DNA from: Amoebidium appalachense
Lineage: Eukaryota > Ichthyosporea
DNA: 64,000 nucleotides
Assembly: GCA_963693365.1 (NCBI GenBank)
Contig: CAVNZM010000005.1
Location: 5,084,001 to 5,148,000, forward strand
Reading direction: 5' to 3'
Shown here: positions 1-23,934 of the stretch, piece after piece
Position numbering within the stretch: the stretch's first letter is position 1
How the letters are laid out: each line of letters starts with the position of its first letter
Position numbers and translations under genes: made by a program
The notes under the pieces: generated by a model
What the model was told of the DNA's origin: nothing
The model's database searches: none
What the model saw: the letters and a program-made list of their open reading frames with translations, nothing else

Positions 1-52
1 ACCACAAATCAAATCATCACATTGTGCGAGCATCATCAATAAAAGGATACAC

Positions 53-901
53 CTACAGTCGCTAGAGATTCCAGTGGATGTTGTGGCGTTGATGGGCACG
101 TTTGTTGAGCCGAGGGAGTTTGCAGCCTGGGCCGGGTATTCGGGAGACACGGGGACTTGAGACAGGTCGAGGGTGTGCCGGGTGCCGCTGGGTGAGAACA
201 CTGGGGGTGCTACAAGACGGGTGGCTTGCGTCACAGGGACCTGTGTTAGTGAAAAAGGGGGGAGGAGAAGGAGAGGGGGAGGGGGGAGGGGGGGAGGGGG
301 GAGGGGAGGAAGGGGATGGAAGCAGGAAGAGGAGGGGAGAGAGAGGGAGTGGGGTTGAGCGCGAGAGGGGGGGGGGGGGGGGGGAGGGGGGGGGAGGGAG
401 GGATGGGGATGTTAGAATGCGGCACACGGTACGAAGTATGATTCCATGATGAGAAATACTGTGAAGGACACATGCCAAGGCAAATATTCAAGTATGCAAC
501 ATCAGCAACGAGCAGAGTGGGCGACATCGGCAGAGCCCTTCGTCAGCGGGTGCCCAAGGAGAATAAGGGACGGTGGGAGAGAAAAGGGAAAGGGGGAAGA
601 GGGGAGGGGAGAGGGGGGAGCGGGAGGAACATTGTTATCTAATATGTTGAAATAAGGAGAGGGTATCGCTGTGAGTGTGCGTGTGAGTGTGTGCGCGCGT
701 GTGCGTGAAGGGTTCGTCTGCATGTGTGTGAGTGTGCGTGTGCTTGTGTACCCGCACCTTCACGTGGTATATGTTTTCCTTTTCTCTCTCTCCTTGGTTT
801 CTTTTCCTTTCCTTTCCTTTCCTTTTTTCCCCCTCCCTTTTTTTCCCTTCTTCTTTTTTTTCCGATTATTTACGCGCGGGGAGGGGGGAGGGAGGAGGTG
901 T

Positions 902-936
<35 letters not shown>

Positions 937-1173
937 TAATACCTGGCCCTGTTGCATGGACTCCACGATTCTGTCCTGCTCATTCTTCATGCCCAGGAAC
1001 CGCAGCATCATGGTCTCAATCAGGAACGCCTGCACAACATGTCACCTATGAGCACAGCTGACGTGTGTGGTAGGGGTCATAGCACAGCGCTAATAAAGGC
1101 CGGAAGAGAGAGAAAATGTTTGGGCAAATAAAGGCCGCAACAAAGAAAAATGTTTAACAAATGTGAAGTATCA

Positions 1174-1222
<49 letters not shown>

Positions 1223-1239
1223 ACCACCACCACCACACA

Positions 1240-1294
<55 letters not shown>

Positions 1295-2292
1295 AAAAAG
1301 GAAAAGTAATCACACAGTGTGTGCGTGCAGAGGATCAATTAAAGCCCATCCCTCTGAGTGGCATCACGGTGTTTCAGACTTTCAAACCGACGTCCGAGGG
1401 GGAGGGGGGGGGGGGGGGGATGATACCTGTGGGGTGATAATCGTGATTGTCTGGGGACAGGCCTCTGAGCCATACTCAATGTAGAGCATGCGGTCCACCT
1501 CAGAGGCGTGCCATGCAATCTCGTCAAGAGGGAGCGTGTGGCGCAGTGTCTGTGTGGTGAGAGGGGGGTCAGACGTTGTGGTCGGCATGGATTTTCGATT
1601 ATAAATTCTTAGCTCGGTCTGATGCCCCGACATAAATATAATTCAATATATATAGTATATGCAGCAAGAGGGGGTGTCGGAAAGAATGGTCCGTGTGAAA
1701 ATTTGAATATTCATTTTTAAGCCCTGCATGATGCCCCATGATATGGCCAAAAATACATATTCTGAAAAGCATAAAACTATAAACGTGTGATTTCGATGCA
1801 GAAAAGATGAATTAAAGGCCGGAGTGGTGTGAACAAAAAAAGTTGGTGATCGGAGATCGAGCACGTGTTTGTAGGTAAAGATAGGGAAAAGTCTCAATGT
1901 GGATGGAATGACGGTTGGAATGGGGGACAGTGGCACTGGGACTGGCAGGTGTGCATATATATGTATGCTTTTATGCATGCTTGTGTGTGTGTGTGCATGT
2001 GCACGCGTGTGTGTGTTTGACACGTGCATGCGCATGGGTGCATGTGTGTGTGTGTGCGTGTATATGTGTGCGGGTAAATCGTGTGTGCGTCAGCGACTGT
2101 GAGTCTGCTTGTACGTGTGCTTGCCTATGCATAATGACGAGAAGGGAGGGACCGGGGGAGGGAGGGGGGGGGGGGGGGGTTACGTTTGTCTGGTGATGGA
2201 CAATGTGCACGCCGTCGATGTTGATGCCAATGCGCACCAACTCCAGGGGGGTGTCCTGCATAACCATGCGTCGGTTGTCGGTGCTTAGCTTG

Positions 2293-2363
<71 letters not shown>

Positions 2364-2974
2364 GCGTGAGCAGCATGCGTGCGCGAGTGCAAGCTCGAAT
2401 GCGGACATGTTTGCGTAGTATTTCTTTCTTTTTTTTTGCATATGCAGGTGAGCGAGTAGGTGTGTGTTTCTGTGTGTCTCTCTCTCTGTGTGTATGTGAA
2501 TGTGTGTATGGCTGCGTGTGTATGTGTTTGTATTCGTGTGAGTGCCCGTGTCCCTCTCTCGTTGCGAGAAACCGAGGGAGAGGAGAAGGAGGGGGCGGCG
2601 GGGAGAGGGGTGGGGGGGACAAGGAGTATTGTGTTGTCCCATGGCAAGCAACAGCCATTACCTCCCCCCTCCCCCTCCCCCCCCCCACACACACCCTTTT
2701 TGTTTCCTGCCCCCCGTCTGTCGAGTGCTGTCCTGAACTGACACGCACACAGCCATTGGGAACCTTCTCCTGCAATCGCAAAACAAAGACAAAACATACA
2801 AAGGCATGAAGCAGAGCAAGATGGCAGAAGGAAAGTGGTCGTGTTGCTACCGTTGCTACCACTACTAACCAAAAATGAGCAGCATGGGGGCAAGGCCGGA
2901 GGGGGTGCGCCGGGGGCGGGGTGGGCGGAAGGGAGGGGAGGGGGGGGAGGGGGGGAGGTAGGTGATGGGGAGGG

Positions 2975-3007
<33 letters not shown>

Positions 3008-3489
3008 GGGGAGGGGGGAGGGGAGGGTTTACCGTAGAAGAATGATGCACCGTAGAATGGAAACTGTCTGCAGTACTGGAGGTAAAGTCTGTGAAGCAAC
3101 GTGGGGTCGTTCTTGCCTGTGCATGCGGGATGGGGTGAGATGGTGTAAAATGGGTGGTAAGACGGGTAGAGACATGTGTTGGTGGCTAGTCGATAAAGGG
3201 TTAAGATCAAATGAGGTGATAGTGCAAAAAAGGAAGACACTCACGTAAGCAAAGGGTTGGTGATATGCCGTGAACACCACCAAGAATAGAAATGACATGA
3301 TTGTGGATAGCCCATCCGAGTAGAAGGCAGGTGGCAGTGTGTTTGGCTCGTACAGAAATATATTTTATGATATGGGCCTATAAATAAAAAAAAGGGGGGA
3401 GGGGGGGGGGGGGGGGGGGAGGGGGGAGGAATAGAATGCGTTACATAGAATTCGAAGTACACGTTCGAGACCGACAATACACTATAGCC

Positions 3490-3533
<44 letters not shown>

Positions 3534-3547
3534 AAAAAAAAAAAAAA

Positions 3548-3621
<74 letters not shown>

Positions 3622-4015
3622 ACAAAAAGTATGCTTCACCAAGGGGCCCGGGTGTGGGTGTGTGGAGAAGGGGGGAGGGCGGAGGGGTTTGTTTGACAGT
3701 TAGGCACGTATGTACTCACCCTTATGATACTGGTGCACACGGCTAATGAGGTTGATCCACACCGGTAGCTTCTCGGACTGGATGAGGTGCTTAGGGATCA
3801 ACTCCTTGAGACCATCCTCACTGAGGAACCCTTCACCGTGCTTTGCTGGGTCGTAGTCCCCAAAGATCAGCTGCATGTCTAGCCCGGCAAGTTGCGCAGC
3901 ATCAACTACAGAGATGGGGTAGAGGGACGACATGATGTTGAACCGGCACTGCAGGTGTCAAAATGGGTGGGTAATTTTTTTAATTTTTAATTTTCTTTTT
4001 TTTTTTTTTTGCGCC

Positions 4016-4058
<43 letters not shown>

Positions 4059-4303
4059 AGAAACGGCGGAGGGAAGATAAACATGTGTTATATGTTACAC
4101 GGGAAGGGGGGGAGGTGGGGATGGGGGGAAGGGGAGGGGGGAGGGCGCAAAGGGAGGGGGTGGGGGGGGGGGGGAGGGGACGGGGGGATTGTGCTTTTGA
4201 AATATGTTTGGGTGTGTTTGTGTGTAAGTATTGTTATGTAGGTCGTTAGGTAGGAGGGGAATTTGGTGCAAGCTTAAACAAGTGGGGGTATTATTAGGAC
4301 CGA

Positions 4304-4338
<35 letters not shown>

Positions 4339-4622
4339 GGGGGGAGGGGAAGGGGAGGTTTTGCACGAGGAGGATCGGTGAAGTATCTTCTTGTGGTGGT
4401 GGTGGGGGGGGGCGGGGTGGAGAGAGAGAGAGAGAGGCGAGGGGGGGGGGGGGGGGGGAGGGGGGAAAGAAAGAAAAAAAAAAGATACCGCATAAAGAGT
4501 CTTTGTCATCTGATCAAGAGCTGACATTTTAAATACTTTTTTTGAATTTTTGCTTTTACTGTTGAAAAACAGGGAGGAGGGGGGAAGGGGACGAGACGGG
4601 GTGGGGGTGGGGGGGTGTGTGG

Positions 4623-4659
<37 letters not shown>

Positions 4660-4804
4660 CGGTTGCTTACCTCATCGTAGAGCAGCTTAATGGCCACGGG
4701 GTCCTTGATGGACCTCTCCACGTACTTGGTCACAAAGGCATGCCGCCGATACTCAAACCGTGGGTTGCTCGCATGGTCAAACCTGCACCGTGGAGTTAAA
4801 CAAA

Positions 4805-4847
<43 letters not shown>

Positions 4848-5124
4848 GGGAGGAAGGGTTCTAAGAATATGTCAACGGTATATAAAGTGCCAAGACACAC
4901 AACACGAAAAGCGGTTAATGACATGAATGGCATGCAAAAAACGAAGACACACAAGAGAGCATGCGCGGTGGGTGGGTGGGCTGCCCGAGGGGGGGGGGGG
5001 CTGGGCTGGATCAAAGTTTCTAAGCCAAGTATTCCACGTAGCATGGAACACCATACCTCGTTTCGGAAAGATACAGTAAACGAAGACAATGTACCCCCCC
5101 CCCCCCCCCCCCTTCCCTCCCCCC

Positions 5125-5155
<31 letters not shown>

Positions 5156-5533
5156 AAAAAATAGAACCTTATGCTCGTGACCTATTTCTCACAAACGCAC
5201 ATCCACCAGTGTGTACATCCACAGCGAAGGCGAGACACAACCACCCATGCACACCTTTACCATACAAACCACACATTGCCTAATGATGCAATGACCTGTC
5301 TTCCTCAGACACCCAACCATACCACACATCTACAACTTACGGTCTTCTGGTGTACTTGAGCATGATTTCGGGCCACTGTACGCGGAGCTTGAAAGGTTCG
5401 TAGTGAGGCTTGATGAGAAGGTCTGTGTGTACGTTAATATGAGATCGTTGCAACACGTGTTGGTGTGTATGTGTATGTGAGTGTGTGAGTGTGTGTGTGT
5501 GTGTGTTTGTGTGTGTGCGTGTGTGTGTGTGTG

Positions 5534-5628
<95 letters not shown>

Positions 5629-7161
5629 ACGCGCACGCACGCATATGTCTGTGTTTTTGTACATCCATGTATCGCATAAGTGCGTTGTTCTTCTGATCTA
5701 CACACATGTGAAGGATGCAGAAGAGCAATACGCACCAAGAGCCTGCTCGGTGATCCATAGGGCAAAGAAAGGTCGGGACTCGGGTTGGAGGGCAAGCACA
5801 TTGGCCATCTGTGGGTAGAGAAGAAACACTGTTGGTTTGACTTGGCAGCTTACTATGACCCCGCAATGGGCGGATGTGGCAGATAAGTAGGCTTGAAAGC
5901 GTATGACGCCATCGTCATCATTGGCTCCCGAAAGTTTTTGCAACTCCTTGTAACGCTGCTTGATTGGATTGTTCAATTTTAGGAATGTTTAGCCGATTTA
6001 ATATTAGTGATTTGTATTCAATCCATTGCCAGCCATTAAATATCCCAGGATTCCAGGGGGTGACATGTCACCGCTCGCGCGGCGGCAGCGCATGCGCACC
6101 GCGGGCCGGGAAAAAAAAAAGGAAAAATACCGTGTGTACTTGATTTTATTAGAGATTATTTATTTCGTTTGATACTGTGTACTGATTAAAAACTTTAAAA
6201 AGAATATTTGAAAAAATGGGGGGGGTGGGGGGGGGTGGGGGAGGGGAGTTGCCAAAAAATAATCTAAAAATATTCTAAAAAATATTCCTAGGCCTCCGGG
6301 TTCCCCGCCAATAATAACAAACAAGAGCATGCTCAGGCACATTCCATCACAATGATATAAAGGCATATGCCGAGTTGCCAACTTCAGTCACTTCATTATT
6401 AGAGGCACGAACTCGATCGAGCTCGCACATTCACCACAGTATGACCCGTTTCCACATGCAAAGACTTGAAACATTTTCTGATTTTTTTGTCACTCGGTTG
6501 CTTTTTGCATGCACATCGAATTCATATTTAAAAATTTAGCCCATGGCCAGCTAGGCCACATGCACACACTTAGGCACGCAGTACCATGGCAGACACAATG
6601 CACAACTCCTATAGCCTAAGCTTCGTTTGTTTTAGCGCAAAAGACAAGTTAACAACGAGCCTACGTATACAGGAAACTGCAGTCAACGAGATGCGTTCGA
6701 CATTTTTGTTTCGAACTGTGCATAAAGATGATTGGCAGCCTTTTTACCCTGTTGCCGCCCGGGATGCTGCATCAGCCAATCACATCGCGGCATTTACATG
6801 TCACTAACTAATGTGTTCTGCAGCATCCGCCCATTGCGGGGTCATAGAAGAAATGGCATACAAAGGGGGAAAAAAACCATGATCGAAAAAAAACGCTGAA
6901 AGTGGCTGTAAACGTTTGAAAAAGGAGAAGATGGGAGAGCAAGTGAATGGTTGTGTGTGAAGGCTTAGTGGAGGCCCCGGTAGTGGGGAGGGTTGGCCGG
7001 AAGAAAGGTCGAAGTGTTGTGTGTGTGTGCGTTCATGTGTGGGTGTGTGTGTGCGCGCACACACAGGCGCGTGTGTGTCTAGGTGTGTGCTTCCGTTAGG
7101 TCAACAAAGGGGAAGCATACCCCATGCCGGACATCCTGAGCCGTGCGTGCGTGTGTGCGTG

Positions 7162-7210
<49 letters not shown>

Positions 7211-7413
7211 ATGTGTGCGCGCGTGCGAATGTGTGTGTGTGTGTGTGTAAGTGTGTGTGTGTGTGCGTGGGCGTGTGCGTGTGCATGCGAATGTGTGTCT
7301 GTGTCTGTCTGTGTGTGTGGGTGTGTGGGTGTGTGGGTGTGTGGGTGTGTGTGTGTGCGTGCGGGCACGCGTGTGCATGTATGTTTGTGTGTGTGTGCAT
7401 GTGTCTGTGTGTC

Positions 7414-7488
<75 letters not shown>

Positions 7489-7509
7489 TGCATGTGTGTG
7501 TGCCGGTGT

Positions 7510-7549
<40 letters not shown>

Positions 7550-8597
7550 ATGTGTGTGTGCCGGTGTGTGTGTGTGCATGTGTGTGCCAATAAAAGTCCA
7601 GTTGGGGGAACACATACTCTGTGGTAGACATCCTGTGCAGTGGTCTTCTTGCCGTTGTCAAAGGCCAGCATCTTCCTCGTACCGTCCATCAGGCACACAC
7701 GCAGGTCAAGCTCAACGTCTGATTGGTTGACCTCACCCAATCAGCAACGGCAAAAGAAATCGACCGAAATCGGCCTCAGTATATTTCATTCATGCATCCA
7801 TCGACTGGAAATGTGGCGCAGAACAAAACGATGCTTTTTTATGGAGTTATTTGACCCACAATATCAATATTTTAACCATGTATCTGTCGAATAAAATGCG
7901 ACATATGATAGATGTCTTTGCTTGTTCTGTCCGCGCGCCAGGGGGGGGGGGGGGGGAAGGGGGGGGGGGGGATAATAAAAACACGATAAGAGGTGTGATA
8001 ATGAGCCACCGTACGACTTTCTGGTGTGGTATCCAAACAAGGTTCTTTGGCTATCCCCTGTCGCCGCTACAGCTTTTTATTGCACATTTGCTTGGCCCCC
8101 ATCCCCCCCCCCCCCCCCCCCCCCCCCCACCCTCCTCTCCCCCTCCCCCCATCCCCCCCCTCCCCCCTCCCCCCCCCTCCCCCCCCCCCCCCCCAAGTTT
8201 CAGAAACTAACAGATGCTACTACCAAGAATATTGTTGTTACTGCAAAGGCACTTCCGTAACAGCTCACAAGCGTGCATCAACAAACGGAAAGACACAGAC
8301 AGCACACAACCACACATCTCAAGCACATATAACACACACGCGCACACGCACGCACCCACACGCGCACACATGGACACCCGTACAAACACGCATGCTCATG
8401 CACACACACTCCACAACAACATGGTACACACCTTTTGTGGTCACCTTCTTTTTGCCCCCGCTGGGCTGTTTGAATCAGCCCGCTGTTAGCAATGCTACTT
8501 CAGACGTTTTGTTCGTGTGCAAATGCTAACCTCAACTCTTCTCATTATCCGCCTACACCTTCTAAAATTTTGATTCCAAAACCCCACCTTCCCTCCC

Positions 8598-8637
<40 letters not shown>

Positions 8638-10241
8638 TTCCAAATCATTTATACTCTCCTTCACCTACTACATGTGGTCGAATGTGCATAAGTGTTTTGG
8701 TATCCTGAAATGTTTGAACTCTAACCATGAAATGAGCACCTGACACACAACCCTTTCATGGTAACATGTGTATTTCAATTTGTCTCAGTGCGCACAAGGC
8801 AGCAGGTAAGGCAACAGGTGACCGGTGGGGCAGTCGGAACAAGAGGAACAGAAACAGAATGAGGTCCGGCACACATGAATTTCAGAAAGCAGTTATTTTT
8901 CTTCACATTAATTATTTATTTATTTCGCCTAATTTTCTTGTCTTTTCGTGTTTTCTTCTTTTTTTTTGTTGTTGGTAGGAAAGGAGGGGGGAGGAGGGGT
9001 TGGGGTTGGGGTTGGGGTATGTGTGTGTGTGTGTGTGTGGGGGGGGGGGGGTAAAGGAGGTAGTCAAAATAGAACCCACGACAACAGTATGCAGCGAGGG
9101 GAGGGGAGGGAGTCGTTAGGGAGGAGATCACCTTTCCGTTTGACGATGAAGACATGGAGCTTTTCTGCATGCAGACCCATAGCGTAAGAACCAACATCCC
9201 AAAACATCAAACACGTGATGGATACTCCGTGCGGCATGAATAGGTGCAAGTGGAAATTTGCTTTAAGTCGTGTGTGGGCACAGTGTGTGCCTGGGTATAT
9301 GTGTGACTGAAGCTTGGTTGCCCCGTGTGTACAAGCGGAACTCACGTGCCCGAGTGAATGCGTGTAAGAGAATCCCCAGGTCTGCTCTCTCCCGCACGGG
9401 TAGATGGCTCTCCTTTTATCGATGTCAAACGTATGCACACGAGCACACGTTCTCTTCAAACCCTACTTTTTCAAGCAACATGAAGAAGAGAAGCACGTGC
9501 TCCGGTGTCAAACATGTACGTCCCATGAACCTTATTATTCATTCGTTGCTCACTATGCCACCCTCTAGTAAGTCCCCCCCCCATCCCTCCCCCCCCCCCC
9601 CTCCCCCCCCCCCCCCCCCCCCGGCCTGCAAGGCGCTCTCCCTTGACCCTCCAACAAGCCATCAAGAGGCACATTCAAGCCACAGCATCCAATAAAGATT
9701 TCAACACACCCAGCCCAAACGCCTATACCACCTCCTCACCTCCATCCCCCATTCAAAACTGGAAAGCAAGGGTTTTTCGCCAGGAACACATACCCTTGAT
9801 CCGTTCACGCTGCCTATGGGAATAGCTGCCACGCCTTCAGCCTCTGTCTTGCCTTGGTCCTGGTGTGCCTTGGTCACAACCTCTGTAGCACCGGAGAACA
9901 CATGTTAAGTCAGGTCTCGTGTGATGAATGTCAAGCAATATGGTAGAAAAATCTCGGCAGTTTCTGTGACGCCACTGCTCATGCCATATGGTGGTTCTTC
10001 TCTAACCACCCCATAACTACTTATCGGTTCCCGACTTATAATACCTTTTGGGCTTATACGGAAATAACCAGCACAAAAATTTATTATCGAAGAATGTAAC
10101 CGGTTGGGTGTACTAAAAAATATGTTGCAGCTGCAGAATCATGGCACAGCAACAAACTCCGGCCAGAAGAGAAAACCATGAAAATCCACCGATTTTCAGG
10201 TTCAATCTTTCGATCCTTCTTTCTCTTCTCCACTGTTTTAA

Positions 10242-10278
<37 letters not shown>

Positions 10279-11234
10279 ACACACACACACAGACATTTGT
10301 CCCACCGCCCATCCGGCCGCTATACCCAATGAGCACAATCATCCACTTGCCCTTCTCCCACGTGTTCCCTCCACACATTCCATTGCCAAACAGATCTACC
10401 CCCCCAAGACTTTGTGTGATCTATGCTGCCTTCCATTCATCTTACACTAGATGTTCTTGTAGATCCTCCGTTATTGGTTCCCTCCCTTTCTCTCCTTCAA
10501 TCCCTTCCATATCTTCCTACAGCCTACCGCCAACAACCTTCCTTTCTCCCTGCTCCTCGCCCACTCCACCCTCCCCCAGACACGCACACACAGACGTTCT
10601 CCTTTCAGTGTGGCTGTGTGGCCATCCCTGATTAATACACATACAATGTATAAACAGAACACAATAAACCCCAACAAGAAAACTCTGGGATGACCCTGGA
10701 TACAGACTTACCTCCCCCTCTCCTGTACACCATTGCCGATATCGTGCCTGGAGCCAGCATGTTGGGGTTCTGTGTGTCACAAATGTCACTAACCACTATT
10801 ATCTGCAAACGAGTGTCGAGGTAGATAATAATTGCACACTGTTTAACAACTACCCCCCCCCCCCCCCCCCCCTCCCCCCCCTCCCCCCCCCCCCCCCCCC
10901 TCCTCCCTCTCCCCATCCAGTCCCCGTCCGTTTTCCTTTCCCACATCAAAGCATACTCCCATCTATGAGCCTACAAAGCTCGACACACAGACTAAGGGAC
11001 ATTTACAAGCGTCAAAATGTTAGCATAAAATCTGAAGTCCTTGCCTCTTCATACCATAAGAGCGGACGACCCCCTCCCCCCCAACACACACACATACACA
11101 CAAACACACACCTTCCACGTGCTTTACACGCACAAAGCAAGCACACAGACACAGACACGGACACACAGAAACATGCCCGGCGCGCACGCACGCACGCGCG
11201 CGCGCGCCCGCGCACACACGCGCACACACACACA

Positions 11235-11270
<36 letters not shown>

Positions 11271-11605
11271 GTGGAAGGGACATGCACAACATAAATGGAC
11301 ATAAGTGCACACAGAGAATGACCCAACACCCGGCGGTATAACACTTATATGTTCATCTTTGTTCCTACCACAATCCGTTTTCTCCATTTGTCTTCTCCAT
11401 ATATTGGCACTTTCCCGTCTTTCTACACATCTTCACTCCTTGCTGGCTCCGCCTTCCATATAAACAGAGCAATATCCCCCCCCCCCCTTCCCGGGGGGGC
11501 ACAGATCAACCTGATGCATACGGCGGAAACTGTACCTGTCCTGGCTCTATGGGAACAACATGCTGCTGCGGCTGTGTCATCTTGCCGGTTATGGGCACGA
11601 AGCCC
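53..11605 (-). CDS. FERM-domain protein, KRIT1/FRMD8-like (13 exons, both ends missing)
   Basis: Exons in transcript order: 11605-11536, 10769-10712, 9882-9794, 7731-7618, 5808-5736, 5422-5341, 4782-4671, 3948-3720, 3116-3033, 2293-2184, 1549-1427, 1029-943, 240-53. Every junction is AG/GT and phases are continuous, giving about 473 residues. F1 lobe: [19 protein letters not shown] and [12 protein letters not shown]2 lobe: [13 protein letters not shown], then [13 protein letters not shown] and LKELIP. F2/F3 joint: [12 protein letters not shown]3 lobe: [15 protein letters not shown] and LPLDEIAWH. The word order, especially the GDY..KH..GFL..E.LK..+P stretch, resembles the KRIT1 FERM domain more than other FERM families. 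FERM domains bind membrane-protein tails, phosphoinositides or Rap-type GTPases. The last exon seen is Pro/Ser/Thr-rich. No start codon, stop codon, NUDIX domain or ankyrin repeats are visible. The 7618-7731 acceptor is the weakest junction. The FERM call is firm; orthology to KRIT1 is inference. Confidence 0.85.
1174..1292. repeat. Poly-C / (CAC) / (CA) / poly-A composite tract
   Basis: A run of about 48 C, then CCA/CAC units, (AC)n and about 40 A, in a FERM intron. The abrupt C-to-CA-to-A order recurs in shorter form elsewhere in the window, for example 3490-3548 and 5094-5161. Confidence 0.95.
2295..2358. repeat. (TG)n microsatellite forming a (CA)nCAG acceptor
   Basis: A nearly pure TG array on the plus strand, therefore CA on the transcribed sense strand. 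It ends exactly at the acceptor of FERM exon 2184-2293, so the array itself supplies the CAG. Confidence 0.95.
3490..3617. repeat. Poly-C, poly-A and (GA)n composite tract
   Basis: About 33 C, then about 25 A, then about 70 bp of GA dinucleotides, in an intron of the FERM gene (between exons 3720-3948 and 3033-3116). Confidence 0.95.
4019..4057. repeat. Poly-G run
   Basis: About 39 G within a FERM intron. Comparable runs occur at 906-935, 2980-3006, 4304-4337, 4627-4659 and 4805-4846. The minus strand is the sense strand here, so the transcript would carry poly-C. Confidence 0.95.
5461..5630. repeat. (TG)n microsatellite
   Basis: An interrupted then pure TG array in a FERM intron, starting about 40 bp upstream (in transcript sense) of the acceptor of exon 5341-5422. 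Confidence 0.95.
5853..6847. mobile_element. Non-autonomous DNA element with 24-bp perfect TIRs (about 1 kb)
   Basis: Bases 5853-5876 and 6824-6847 are perfect inverted copies of each other (24 bp, beginning CTATGACCCCGC). The 995-bp interior has no transposase-like frame. It lies in an intron of the FERM gene, 44 bp upstream of the acceptor of exon 5736-5808. I see no convincing target-site duplication (left flank AGCTTA, right flank AAGAAA). MITE-like by structure; the family is unknown. Confidence 0.7.
7096..7140 (-). pseudogene. Partial intronic duplicate of a FERM exon 3' end
   Basis: Read on the minus strand this segment encodes AQDVRHG followed by a GT. It mirrors the end of the true exon at 7618 (AQDVYHR, then GT). 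The duplicate lies about 0.5 kb into the intron, beyond (TG)n arrays. The retained real exon joins the next exon in phase, so this copy is probably a dead duplicate or a decoy donor. Confidence 0.45.
7141..7582. repeat. Compound (TG)n array, about 440 bp
   Basis: TG dinucleotides with TGCG, TGTC and TGGG interruptions, in the FERM intron between exons 7618-7731 and 5736-5808. The Cys-Val and Thr-His frames here are repeat translations. Confidence 0.95.
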
Positions 11606-13720
11606 CTGCTAAGGTGAGAGAGGAACAATCAGTCGAAGAAGTGACATTCGATGCGTAGGTTTTCAACCGTTTGGTTACCGGGTTGTCCAAATAGATCCAT
11701 GCAACTATAGTAGCATTTCTCTCGATAATATAAACTGTGCAACAACACTAGGCCCTATACTTTACAGACCCAGCTACTCAAATTTCTTCATTCATTGATT
11801 TCCTGAAAGGTCAGCAGCTCCTGGGGAGCGAAAGATTGCGCGAGCGAAAAATGTCTGATGCAAACCCTATGGAATGATGCGGCCACATCTCAAGGGAAAA
11901 AAAACCTGTCTATACACTCGAAAAATAAATAGGAACTACACACTCACGCATCGCGCGAGTAACAAGAACAGCATATAAGACATGCACAAACGTGGACCAG
12001 GAGACTACACCTTTAAGCAATGTGGAAAAAAAAATGATGTATGGTATATGGGCCTCTTTGACCTGTCATGGGCAGACCTTGAAGTCAACTACCCACCAAT
12101 GAAAAAGCTCCATTGGAACATACGACTGTGAAAAAAGTTATTTTGACTGCCAAGAAGTGTTGAGCGCTTATTGGGTGCCTGTAACTGCCATGTTTGCTTT
12201 AAATGTGTGGTCAAAAAGCAGGCAAGCCAGCAAGACTCGGGCGAGGATCTGAAAGCCTAGGTAACTTACAAAGTGGTTCGAAGAAGTAACGATGGACCTT
12301 TCACCCAGGGCAGCAGAACTTATGGACTTCTTTCAGGCTCCAATCAACTACAGTGTAAACAGCGCCTCTTTCAAGAAAGCTCCAAGTCACATTAACAGGG
12401 AAGTGGGAAGATAAGATCTCCAGCGATTCCACTGCCTTCAAGCAAACTGAGCTGTTCCACGCCCCGTCTCATCAGAAAGACTTCCACCTCAATTCAGTGA
12501 CCTTTGGAAATATCGGGGAATCGTGGATTCGAGTGGTGGATAAAACATGAAAGTGCTCTACTTTTTCCTTTCTACGAGATGTCGAGTTTCCCTCTTCCTT
12601 GCCAAGATTCTCCGTGTGTGGTTCAAAAGCTTAGTGCTGAGAGCATGGTACCGGTGTGTAGTCTCCAAGGCTATGTACCCACTGGCTTACGTAAGTGGCT
12701 GAGCACTACTCTACGGCAACATACAAGGTATGTTGAGCCGGGCCGCAGGGAGACAGCACTCAAAGTGACTTTTAACCGGTGTGGCTCGTTTGGCACGGTG
12801 TACGGCAAGGCCTCCGATTGTAAATAGGTCACAGTGTGCTATTTAGGAGGCCTTGGTGTTGAGTCACCTTGGTTGCTTGGTTGAGTCGGTGATTGGACGG
12901 TCAACCTGGGGGTGATTGATTGGATATATATCACGGAAAGCCGGTGCCGTCATGGTGCACCAATACCACCGAGAGCGAAGGGAAACCACCGGTCGCCAGG
13001 GACCAGGGTCCAGGCAAAATCTGTGCAAAGAAGCAAGCGTGGAATAGGGGATACTATATACCTCAGAAAAGATTCAAATTACGATACCAATTAAAAAGAT
13101 AATAAGACTGAAATAGTTCTGGGAGCAACGATGGTTCTTGCACGAAGTACTGAATATGTATGCACGATTCCTTCATGTTAGAGCCTTCTCTTGATGAAGA
13201 TTCGATTGATCAAGAATGACCTACCACGTTGCCCGCCACATCAATGTTGTTTTGCACCCGCTCCTGTATTTGATAGCCGCTAGTCCAATCACAAATGGCC
13301 AGCTAGACCCCAGCGTTTGATTCGCCAACTATTTTGGAAGCACAATGCTAAAGATGCCGTCATGGTTGATACATGTAGCAGTAAGCTAGTTTTTTTTAAT
13401 TATATGCAGCCTATAAGTATCTGATACAGACTAAAGACCATAAAGATACGATTCAAAAAGTCCCTGCAAGGTTCCCTTGTGCCATATTGGGACTGACCGA
13501 GTCAGTCGGCAAGAATTAAGAGTAGCTATTTCTGGTTATGGTGTAGGTTCTTTGATTGGTGCATCTAGCTCGCCATCTAATCTAATCACTGATTTGCTGT
13601 TACCGCACCCGTTGACTCCTGCTCTTGCCGGGCGGGAGCCTGTGCTCATCAATCCGGAAAGCAACTATGTACTATCTCAATACTGTCTGGAGTATACTGT
13701 ATGGTGTGTTAGGTTCACAA
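11606..13720. other. Intergenic or 5' region, no gene recognised
   Basis: This region is free of long homopolymers, unlike its neighbours. The longest frame is 12504-12827 on the plus strand (107 codons); it has no recognisable domain. The missing start exon of the minus-strand FERM gene should lie here, but I could not identify it. Confidence 0.5.
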
Positions 13721-13723
13721 ACA

Positions 13724-23934
<10,211 letters not shown>

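Noticed and set aside
7021-7627. Long frames of Cys-Val and Thr-His repeats (also at 13.7-14.2, 26.4, 34.5 and 46.6 kb)
   Set aside because: They are translations of (TG)n/(CA)n arrays, open in several frames on both strands, with no other coding signal.
12504-12827. 107-codon plus-strand frame in the 12-kb spacer
   Set aside because: No domain, no splice partners and no similarity to anything I recognise. Length alone is not unusual in this sequence.
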